Origin: an uncultured Campylobacter sp.
Lineage (GTDB): Bacteria > Campylobacterota > Campylobacteria > Campylobacterales > Campylobacteraceae
DNA length: 9,918 bases
Direction of reading: 5' to 3'
NCBI RefSeq assembly: GCF_938045205.1
Contig: NZ_CALIMY010000114.1
Span: 1-9,918, forward strand
Below, one piece after another: positions 4,313 to 9,918 of the stretch. The position numbers and the translations under genes were made by a program. How positions within the stretch are numbered: position 1 is the first letter of the stretch; each line of letters begins with the position of its first letter. Under the pieces are notes generated by a model. It ran no database searches. It saw only the letters and a list, made by a program, of their open reading frames with translations, and was not told where the DNA came from.

Positions 4313-6414
4313 TACCGATCTCCAAACGATATATCGATATTGATCTTAAAGTCCTTCAGCGCGTCTTTGGCGTCCTTACTGCCCGCAAATTTCTCGATCG
4401 TACTTGCGATGCCCGCTTCCAGATCATCGCGCAGTTTGGTTTTCAGCTCCTCTGCGCTCGGTTTTTTACTATGCTCGTTACGCAGCGGCTCGCTTTTGGC
4501 GCTATGCTCCAACTCGCTTGCCATAAGGCTGGCAAACTCCGCCGCAGCCGAAGCGGCAAGCTCATTCGGCATAGCTTGCGCGCCAAATTTCATCTCATTT
4601 ACCTGCTCGGACGCGCCAAATTTAGGAGATTTAAATTCGGTGCGCTCCGAAGGCTTTGATATAGGCTTTGAAGCATTAAATTTTATCTGCTGCGCGGCGC
4701 TCTTTGTAGGCTTACCGGATTTAAATTGCTCGCTATCCGCAGAGTTTGCGGCAAACGAGTTTGCAAAATCACCCTCCATAGCGCGCAAAAATCCGTCCGC
4801 AAACCCGCCGGCAACGCTATCAGATTGTTCGCTTTGCTTCGGTAAATCTGAGGCATCTAATATGTGCGGCAAGTTTAGCTCCGAAAAATTTGGCGCAGGA
4901 GTAGAATTTATAATCCCGGTATTGCTAGAATTTGCAGAAGCTACGAAATTCGCGGAAGCTGCGAAATTTGCGCCAATTGAATCCCCTGCTTCATTATGAG
5001 CAGACATAAGCGTATTCTGTGCAAGTCCGCCAGTAAATTCCATGCTTTGAAACGGAACGGCGTTATAAAGATTTTCGCGAGGTATATCGCCCGCACCCGC
5101 TAGCGCAATCGGCGTATCTGAAGTGACCTCGTATTGAGACGAAATTTGCGTCTTTTGAAAATCCGTAGCCGCTTTATTTTTATCATGCGCAGATTTTTTA
5201 TCCTCTTTTTCATCAGAAGCAAACGCAGCCGCGGCAAAATTATCATATCCACCAAACTCCTCTACGGGCATGCCAGCACTATCGAAAAGCCTGGAAAAAT
5301 CCATATCAAATCCGCTGTTAACAGACGCGCCAGCTGCATCTTGCACTACTTGCGAGGCAGAATTTTTTTCCTCTGTTTTATAGGCAAATGAGCCATCTGA
5401 TTCATGCTGTTTAAGCGTAACGTCCGCAGAGTCTTTCGCTTCCTCTAAATTAGGCGCAGCGTCTGCCTTTTTTTCAACAGCAGTTTCATTAGAGCTGCCA
5501 GCTCTTTGCGACTCGTCTTGCTGAGCAAGCGGTAAAGTTTCGCTTGCCTGTGCGACAAGAATTTCATCTTCTGTCTGCGATTTATCTGTTTTGAAATTCT
5601 TAGGATTTTCATCGTCTAGCGCTGCTAAAGCTATCGGAGCGTCATCCTTTGCGAGTGGAATTTCATCTTGAGGAGCGTGATTACTTTCGGCAGACTCGCT
5701 TGCGCTGATACTATTTAGCGGTACATCCTCAGGGATATCGCTAGCAACTAAGTTTAGAGGCATATCATCTGCGATATTATCCGCAATCTTTTCTGCAACG
5801 GCGTTAAGCGGCGCATCATCGGCGATGGTGTCCGCAAGAGCTGCTTCATCTGCAAGCTGCGAGAGCGGAATATCATCTGCGATCTCGTCCGTGCGCGGCA
5901 TATCACCTAGCAACTGCGAAAGCGGCACATCATCTGCAATCTCGGGCGCTATATCGTTTGCCAGCTGTGAAAGCGGTATATCCTTGCCGGAGTCATAAAA
6001 GTTATCCACGAGCTCTTCAAAATTACTGCCCGAAGCGGAATTTGCCTGGTCAATCGCATCAATCTCTTTCATCACAGAGCTTGCATCGGCAAATTCTTTC
6101 GCCATTTTTTCTTTAGCCTGCACGCTCATATTTTGAACCGAAAATTCGCTAATAAACGTAATGAGCTCAAGCGGCGAAAAAGGCTTGGTAAGGGTATATC
6201 GCGCTCCTGGCACCGAGACGTTTTTAGGCGTCAGAAACAGCGTTTTATTAAGATCAAATTTTGAAATATCGTCGCCATCTTCATAATTTTTTATCGTCAA
6301 ATCATATTCACTCTCGTCCGCACTATATGCTACCAGATCCGCACCGATGCGCTCGCAGCAAATATTTACGACACTTGCAACCTGCTCATTGTGATTGTCA
6401 AGTAGAATTTTCAT
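4312..6414 (-). CDS. Large acidic repeat protein with receiver-like N terminus (Cj1178c / poly E-rich position)
   Basis: Function unknown. By position it matches the 'highly acidic' or 'poly E-rich' protein next to gmk in C. jejuni (Cj1178c) and H. pylori (HP0322), but at 700 residues it seems much longer than I remember for C. jejuni. Residues 1-92 resemble a CheY-like receiver fold: a MKILLDN strand at the start and YTLTKPFSPLELITFI at the end, with the typical Lys-Pro-Phe. The expected phospho-acceptor Asp region (YDLTIKNYED) is not standard, so it is probably a degenerate receiver. Residues 144-260 hold a degenerate I-A-D-D-x-P-L repeat. The middle is low-complexity, acidic and Ala/Ser/Asn-rich. 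The C terminus (about 655-700, EELKTKLRDDLEAGI to KINIDISFGDR) looks ordered and may be the conserved core. There is no signal peptide or membrane segment. The ATG has AAAGG 7 nt upstream. Coupled to gmk downstream. Confidence 0.85.
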   Translation of the reverse strand: MKILLDNHNEQVASVVNICCERIGADLVAYSADESEYDLTIKNYEDGDDISKFDLNKTLFLTPKNVSVPGARYTLTKPFSPLELITFISEFSVQNMSVQAKEKMAKEFADASSVMKEIDAIDQANSASGSNFEELVDNFYDSGKDIPLSQLANDIAPEIADDVPLSQLLGDMPRTDEIADDIPLSQLADEAALADTIADDAPLNAVAEKIADNIADDMPLNLVASDIPEDVPLNSISASESAESNHAPQDEIPLAKDDAPIALAALDDENPKNFKTDKSQTEDEILVAQASETLPLAQQDESQRAGSSNETAVEKKADAAPNLEEAKDSADVTLKQHESDGSFAYKTEEKNSASQVVQDAAGASVNSGFDMDFSRLFDSAGMPVEEFGGYDNFAAAAFASDEKEDKKSAHDKNKAATDFQKTQISSQYEVTSDTPIALAGAGDIPRENLYNAVPFQSMEFTGGLAQNTLMSAHNEAGDSIGANFAASANFVASANSSNTGIINSTPAPNFSELNLPHILDASDLPKQSEQSDSVAGGFADGFLRAMEGDFANSFAANSADSEQFKSGKPTKSAAQQIKFNASKPISKPSERTEFKSPKFGASEQVNEMKFGAQAMPNELAASAAAEFASLMASELEHSAKSEPLRNEHSKKPSAEELKTKLRDDLEAGIASTIEKFAGSKDAKDALKDFKINIDISFGDR
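4929..4982. repeat. 18-bp AATTY repeat inside the acidic-protein gene
   Basis: Three plus-strand units begin at 4929, 4947 and 4965, each AATTY followed by GC. The first two share AATTYGCRGAAGCTRCGA. On the coding strand they encode the hexad ANFAAS / ANFVAS / ANSSNT (residues 482-499). Period, AATTY core and reading phase (AAT coding for Asn) match the repeat inside argS. Confidence 0.7.
5635..5985 (-). repeat. Degenerate coding repeat (IADDxPLxxLA units)
   Basis: The acidic protein holds about eight spaced copies of a D/E-x-x-P-L/I core between residues 144 and 260: DIPLSQLA, IADDVPLSQL, IADDIPLSQLA, IADDAPLNAVA, IADDMPLNLVA, PEDVPLNSI, DEIPLAKD and DDAPIALAA. A stray copy (SDTPIALA) lies at 432-439. 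The first three are closest in DNA, and spacing varies from about 11 to 20 residues. Such motif arrays often act as repeated docking sites; that role is inference here. Confidence 0.8.
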
Positions 6415-6471
6415 TTATGACCTTTTAGAAAGAATTTGGGCTATTGTAAGATATTTTTGGTTATTAATTGC
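6415..6471 (-). promoter_or_regulatory. Spacer with possible promoter, at the usual fliR position
   Basis: This 57-nt spacer separates the ABC ATPase stop from the acidic-protein ATG. On the minus strand TACAAT (6448-6443) is a plausible -10 box preceded by A/T-rich sequence, with no clear -35. AAAGG ahead of the ATG is the ribosome binding site. In C. jejuni, fliR lies between these two genes; no remnant of it could fit here. Confidence 0.3.
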
Positions 6472-7113
6472 TTATATTTGCGCTAAATTTCGGTTATTTA
6501 GGCGATAAACTTTGCAGCATTTTTGCGCTAAATTCTCATCGTGAGTCACGAGCACGAGTGCGCCACGGCTGGATTTTACGTAATCAAAGATCACGTCCAT
6601 GACCTCGTTTGCGGTATCCTTGTCTAAATTTCCAGTAGGCTCGTCGGCAAAGATTATGCGCGGCTTTTTGCAAAGTATGCGAGCGATGCTCACGCGCTGC
6701 TGCTGTCCGCCGCTAAGCTCGCCCACGCCTTGCTTTAAAGTATGTTCGATCTGAAGCTTTTTTAAAATTTCATCATCTATCGCATTATTCGTAAGTTTGG
6801 CGGCAAGTTCAATATTTTCGCCAGAGGAGAAGCCCTTAAAAAGGTAGTGGGATTGAAATATTATGCCAAAGTCGTTACGGCGAATTTTAAGTCTCTCATC
6901 AGAGCTTAGCTCGTAAATACTGCGCCCGCCGTAGATCACTTCGCCCGAGTTTGGTTTTAAAAGCGTGCATAAAATATGAAGCAGGGTCGATTTGCCGCAG
7001 CCGCTAATGCCTAAAATAGCGATGCTTTCGCCCTCTTGAATGCTTAAGCTTACATTTTCAAAGAGCGTATAATCATACGCGTGAGTGAGATTTACGCCCT
7101 TTAGAAGTTCCAT
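6472..7113 (-). CDS. ABC transporter ATP-binding protein, LolD/MacB/FtsE-like (Cj1180c position)
   Basis: A complete, single-domain ABC ATPase of 213 residues. It has Walker A GISGCGKST (35-43), a Q-loop Gln87 (IIFQSHYL), signature LSGGQQQRVS (133-142), Walker B IIFADEPTGNLD (153-164) and switch His191 (VTHDE). The GEVIYGGRSIYELSSDER segment and overall length match the LolD/MacB/FtsE branch, which works with mechanotransmission-type permeases (lipoprotein release, efflux or cell division) and not with import systems. No permease gene adjoins it, so substrate and partner are unknown; lolD would be a guess. It starts 2 nt after the tsf stop, with no strong Shine-Dalgarno, so it is probably translated by coupling. 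In C. jejuni the equivalent gene (Cj1180c) also follows tsf. Confidence 0.9.
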   Translation of the reverse strand: MELLKGVNLTHAYDYTLFENVSLSIQEGESIAILGISGCGKSTLLHILCTLLKPNSGEVIYGGRSIYELSSDERLKIRRNDFGIIFQSHYLFKGFSSGENIELAAKLTNNAIDDEILKKLQIEHTLKQGVGELSGGQQQRVSIARILCKKPRIIFADEPTGNLDKDTANEVMDVIFDYVKSSRGALVLVTHDENLAQKCCKVYRLNNRNLAQI

Positions 7114-7115
7114 AT

Positions 7116-8180
7116 TTAGCCGATTTGAGCCGCTACTTCGGCAGCAAAGTCTTCGCTCTTTTTCTCTAGACCCTCGCCCACTTCGAAGCGGACGTATTTT
7201 ACGATCTCGATTTTGCCGCCTAGTTTTTTAGCCTCTTCGTCAATCACCTGCTCGACGGTTTTCTTATCGTCCATGACGTAAAATTGCCCTAGCAGCGTGA
7301 GGCGCTGATCGATTTGGGTATTATCAGCGATGAAGCGATCAATCTGACCCGGTAAAATTTTATCCCAAATTTTTTCAGGTTTATTTTGCTTACGAAGCTC
7401 GTCTTTTAAAACTTCGATCTCTTTGGTTAAAATTTCATTGCTTAGATGCGCGCGCGAGCCGAACTGCGGGATCTTATGAAGGGGCTTACCTAAACGCACA
7501 AACTCCTCGTTTTCCTTTTCAAACTCGCCTTTAAGAGCTAAGAATTCTTTTTCAATAAAATCGGGATCAAGCTCTTTATAGCTGATGACCTGCGGTTTCA
7601 TCGCAGCTGCGTGCATGCAGAGATTTTTTATAAGATCCTTCGCACCCTCCGCAGTTCGCTCGCTGTCACAAGCTGCTGCGATGATTACACCTACGCGGCC
7701 GTTTGAGTGCAGGTAGCCGTTTACTACTCCGTTTGCGCCCGCCTTAATCGTCTCAAATCTTCTAACGACCAAATTTTCACCGATCGTAGCGATCTGGCTT
7801 TTTAGATGCTCATCGAATTTAACGCCGTCGATGATGCTGGAATTTAGCTCATCAATGCTGCTAATGCCCTTGCTTTGGATATGTAGAGTGGTATTTTTTA
7901 CTAAATTTATAAAATTTTGATTTTTAGCCACGAAGTCGGTTTCAGAATTTATCTCGCTTATGGTTGCGATCTTGTGATCCGCGCCCACTTCGACGCTCAC
8001 TAGACCTTCGCTAGCTAAGCGGTCGGCTTTTTTAGCGGCCTTTCCGAGACCTTTTTCGCGAAGTAGATCGACGGCCTTATCCATATCGCCGTCTGTTTCA
8101 ACCAAAGCCTTTTTGCAGTCCATCATCCCCGCTCCGGTGCTTTCGCGGAGCTCTTTTACCATTTGCGCGCTGATTTCCAT
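7116..8180 (-). CDS. tsf: Translation elongation factor Ts
   Basis: Guanine-nucleotide exchange factor that regenerates EF-Tu-GTP during protein synthesis. The 354-residue length is typical of Campylobacterota. Residues 1-50 are the UBA-like EF-Tu binding domain (VKELRESTGAGMMDCKKAL), followed by the family motif TDFVAKN at 81-87. The core contains GENLVVRRFETIKAG, GYLHSNGRVGV, and the C-terminal block GQFYVMDDKKTVEQVI and VRFEVGEGLEKK. The ATG overlaps the rpsB stop by one base (TAATG), with purine-rich GACGAAGAG just upstream; co-translation with rpsB is the general bacterial arrangement. Confidence 0.98.
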   Translation of the reverse strand: MEISAQMVKELRESTGAGMMDCKKALVETDGDMDKAVDLLREKGLGKAAKKADRLASEGLVSVEVGADHKIATISEINSETDFVAKNQNFINLVKNTTLHIQSKGISSIDELNSSIIDGVKFDEHLKSQIATIGENLVVRRFETIKAGANGVVNGYLHSNGRVGVIIAAACDSERTAEGAKDLIKNLCMHAAAMKPQVISYKELDPDFIEKEFLALKGEFEKENEEFVRLGKPLHKIPQFGSRAHLSNEILTKEIEVLKDELRKQNKPEKIWDKILPGQIDRFIADNTQIDQRLTLLGQFYVMDDKKTVEQVIDEEAKKLGGKIEIVKYVRFEVGEGLEKKSEDFAAEVAAQIG

Positions 8181-8977
8181 TACTCTTCGTCCTCGCTTAC
8201 GTCAAAATCCTCTTCGCTCATCGCCTCAGCTACGACTTCCTCTTTCTCCTCGTCGCTGACGGCTTCGCTCTGCTCGCCATCCTCGCTTGCGTCTTGATCG
8301 CGAAGCGCCTTACCTTCGTTGATCGCCTCAGCCATCTCTTGGCAGAAAAGCTGAACCGAGCGGATCGCATCGTCGTTGCCGGGTATCGGGAAATCGACTA
8401 CGTCCGGATCGCAGTTCGTATCCAAAGGCGCGATAACCGGCATTTTTAGGCGATTAGCTTCCGCTACGGCGATCTTTTCTTTTACGACGTCGATGACGAA
8501 GATCATATCAGGCAAGCCCTTCATATTGCGGATGCCGCCTAGATAAAGCTCGAGCTTCTCTTTTTTGCGGCGAAGCATTAGCGCCTCTTTTTTGGTTAAT
8601 AAATTTATCGAGCCGTCCTCTTCCATAGTCTCGATTACTTCGAGCTTGCGGATCGATTGTTTGATAGTGGAAAAATTCGTCAGCATGCCGCCTAGCCATC
8701 TGTGGCTCACATAAGGCATGCCGCACTTCTCGGCGTACTCTTTTAGCGTCGCGCCGGCTTGTTTTTTGGTGCCTACGAAAAGTATTGTCTTGCCCTCGGC
8801 AGCCGCGTCGCGTACGATATTATAAGTGTAGCGGAAGTAGCGGATAGTTTTTTGTAGATCTATGATGTAGATACCTTTTCTCTCGCCGAAAATGAATTTT
8901 TTCATCTTCGGATTCCATCTGCGCGTTTGGTGTCCGAAATGAACGCCGCACTCTAGCAAATCTCTCATTGTTACCAT
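8180..8977 (-). CDS. rpsB: 30S ribosomal protein S2
   Basis: Structural protein of the small ribosomal subunit, located near the head-body junction and needed for S1 binding. The 265-residue protein opens with the S2 signature MRDLLECGVHFGHQTRRWNP and contains FVGTKKQA, HRWLGGMLTNF, the DMIFVIDVVKEKIAVAEA block and APLDTNCDPD, all standard. It ends in a Glu/Asp-rich tail (about 228-265), as in Campylobacter S2. The ATG at 8977 has a strong Shine-Dalgarno (AAGGAG, 7-8 nt away) and the MVTMRDLLE start matches relatives. It heads the rpsB-tsf unit, with its own candidate promoter in the 279-nt gap upstream. Confidence 0.99.
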   Translation of the reverse strand: MVTMRDLLECGVHFGHQTRRWNPKMKKFIFGERKGIYIIDLQKTIRYFRYTYNIVRDAAAEGKTILFVGTKKQAGATLKEYAEKCGMPYVSHRWLGGMLTNFSTIKQSIRKLEVIETMEEDGSINLLTKKEALMLRRKKEKLELYLGGIRNMKGLPDMIFVIDVVKEKIAVAEANRLKMPVIAPLDTNCDPDVVDFPIPGNDDAIRSVQLFCQEMAEAINEGKALRDQDASEDGEQSEAVSDEEKEEVVAEAMSEEDFDVSEDEE

Positions 8978-9086
8978 GAGTTTTCTCCTTGTGGGTTTCC
9001 CCGAAATTTAGTTTATTCCTCCGCATCCGCCCGTAAATTTGCTCTAAATTTACAACTAAATCAAGGATTGATGCGTGTGAAATGAA
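8978..9086 (-). promoter_or_regulatory. rpsB 5' leader, possibly structured
   Basis: This is the stretch between the predicted transcription start and the rpsB ATG. On the coding strand AAATTTAG (9051-9044) can pair perfectly with CTAAATTT (9011-9004), enclosing a G-rich loop. Just before the Shine-Dalgarno, GGGGAAACCC forms a 3-bp stem with a GAAA tetraloop. In other bacteria rpsB leaders bind S2 for feedback control; whether this one does is inference. Confidence 0.35.
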
Positions 9087-9092
9087 ATAAGA

Positions 9093-9120
9093 ATTATATT
9101 TAAAATTTTATTAAAACAAG
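9093..9120 (-). promoter_or_regulatory. Candidate sigma-70 promoter for rpsB-tsf
   Basis: On the minus strand a perfect TATAAT (9098-9093) is preceded by an A/T-rich stretch, the usual feature of Campylobacterota promoters, where -35 boxes are weak. A TTGTTT-like or CTTGTT-like element lies 15-16 nt upstream. The predicted start would be near 9086, giving a leader of about 108 nt. A second -10-like word (TATAAG, minus strand, about 9153-9148) lies farther upstream and could be a weaker alternative. Confidence 0.5.
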
Positions 9121-9127
9121 CTTGATT

Positions 9128-9147
9128 GTTATGCGATTTTACATAAC
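9128..9147. promoter_or_regulatory. Inverted repeat upstream of the rpsB promoter
   Basis: GTTATG (9128-9133) and CATAAC (9142-9147) form a perfect 6-bp inverted repeat with an 8-nt spacer, just upstream of the candidate -35 region. It could be an operator, or a weak hairpin closing the pgeF transcript; no T-tract directly follows it on the minus strand. Confidence 0.25.
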
Positions 9148-9256
9148 TTATATAGTGTTTTGTTTTTATTCTGACGCATGCAAATTTGCTTAAGATTTCA
9201 CAACAAATACCCCTTTTATCTAAACAAATTTACAATTAAAATGCATGAATTTTAGA

Positions 9257-9918
9257 TTAAATTTTATTCATCACAAAGCCGCAGAAGCGCCCCGTGACGC
9301 CATCTCTGCGGTATGAAAAATGCCGCTCGCTCTCGAAGGTGCAGCGCGGATCAAATTTAACGTTTCGCACCCCCGCAGCTGCGAGCTCGTCGCGCAACGC
9401 GGCGTTCATATCAAAGCACCCCTGCGTTTTGTAGCGCTCAAACTCGCCCAGATCAAGCCCGCCAAGTTCGTAATTTCGCGCCTTGATATTTGCACCCACG
9501 AATACCTTCAGCTCCGCAGCGACGCAGCCAAAGCGCTCGCTCATCAAATTTATCGCATTCGTGCAGATCCGCCCTATCACGCCCGCACGCCCCGCATGCA
9601 CCGCAGCGACCACGCCACGCCGCTCGTCCGCGATCAAAACGGGCGAGCAGTCCGCTACCAGCACGCACAGCGCCACGCCGTGCAGATCGGTCACAAGCCC
9701 ATCGCAGGGCGGGATTTCATCGCTAGCTGCGCGTAAAATTTCAACTTTGTTTGAGTGGATCTGGCGCATAAATTTTAAATTTCGAGGCTCGATGCCGAGC
9801 GCGGTGGCTAAAATTTCGCGGTTTTGCGCGACGTTTTGCGGATCGTCTCCCACGTGATCCCCTAAATTTAAGCTCGCGTAAGCTCCGCCGCTTACGCCTC
9901 CTTCGCGCGTGCTAAAGC
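9257..9918 (-). CDS. pgeF: Peptidoglycan editing factor PgeF (YfiH/laccase-domain family), 5' end outside window
   Basis: Family once labelled polyphenol oxidase or multicopper laccase. E. coli YfiH (PgeF) is reported to remove wrongly incorporated L-Ser from peptidoglycan precursors in the cytoplasm. The metal-site residues are visible: His in MRQIHSNKV, Cys in VADCSPVLIAD, His in AAVHAGRAG. The C-terminal HFSYRRDG-TGRF block is typical. Although a GTG at 9853 could be read as a start, the frame stays open to the window edge. It encodes FSTREGGVSGG and LNLGDHVGDDP, the conserved N-terminal family motif, so the true start lies beyond 9918. The usual HAGWRG is HAGRAG here. It lies upstream of rpsB on the same strand but probably in a separate unit; C. 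jejuni has cfa at this place. Confidence 0.93.
   Translation of the reverse strand, partial: FSTREGGVSGGAYASLNLGDHVGDDPQNVAQNREILATALGIEPRNLKFMRQIHSNKVEILRAASDEIPPCDGLVTDLHGVALCVLVADCSPVLIADERRGVVAAVHAGRAGVIGRICTNAINLMSERFGCVAAELKVFVGANIKARNYELGGLDLGEFERYKTQGCFDMNAALRDELAAAGVRNVKFDPRCTFESERHFSYRRDGVTGRFCGFVMNKI

Noticed and set aside
4154..4999. Long plus-strand open frame (281 codons) opposite gmk and the acidic-protein gene
   Set aside because: Two well-supported minus-strand genes cover it. The frame is open only because the opposite strand uses Ala/Ser/Glu-rich codons. The product is low-complexity with no family resemblance.
8820..9026. Minus-strand frame overlapping the rpsB start in another phase
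   Set aside because: It runs out of phase through the conserved S2 coding sequence and yields an Arg/Lys-rich shadow product.
9181..9256. Intrinsic terminator after pgeF
   Set aside because: I found no GC-rich stem followed by a T-run on the minus strand between the pgeF stop and the rpsB promoter.
9320..9857. Several overlapping plus-strand frames opposite pgeF
   Set aside because: GC-rich antisense shadows of a conserved gene, with no recognisable domains.

Overview
The window looks like an ordinary chromosomal stretch of a Campylobacter-like member of the Campylobacterota (Epsilonproteobacteria). RpsB, EF-Ts, ArgS, Gmk and TatA read very like the Campylobacter proteins I remember, and gaps and wobble positions are full of AAATTT/AAAATTTT strings. 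The moderate GC content (well above C. jejuni) and the absence of fliR at its usual C. jejuni position fit a non-motile, higher-GC species such as Campylobacter gracilis. That species name is an inference, not something the sequence proves.

Every convincing gene is on the minus strand, so the window is best read from right to left. At the right edge is the 3' part of pgeF (multi-copper/laccase-fold peptidoglycan editing factor), whose 5' end lies outside the window. A gap of about 280 bases then carries a candidate promoter and the leader of rpsB. A tightly packed block follows: rpsB and tsf (TAATG overlap), a LolD-type ABC ATPase (2 nt gap), a 57 nt spacer, a long acidic repeat protein (the Cj1178c / 'poly E-rich' neighbour of gmk), gmk (TAGTG overlap), tatA (10 nt gap holding its Shine-Dalgarno) and argS (5 nt gap, TTG start). 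Spacing suggests co-transcription and translational coupling. The genes serve translation, GMP phosphorylation and Tat protein export, without forming one obvious pathway.

Left of argS the character changes. A 419-base AT-rich gap full of short direct and inverted repeats comes first, then a single Cys-paired Sel1-like repeat (Hcp-type) exported protein, then a 473-base gap with a degenerate 41-bp tandem repeat and a second copy of the AT-rich repeat. The Hcp-like gene is thus bracketed by two direct copies of a roughly 90-bp repeat.

I see no new defence system, mobile element, CRISPR array, tRNA or rRNA. The points most worth a second look are: the missing fliR; the in-frame low-complexity insertion in ArgS, built on an 18-bp AATTY-phased repeat that also occurs, in the same codon phase, in the acidic protein; the IADDxPL repeat array and degenerate receiver-like N terminus of that protein; and the direct repeats flanking the Hcp-like gene.
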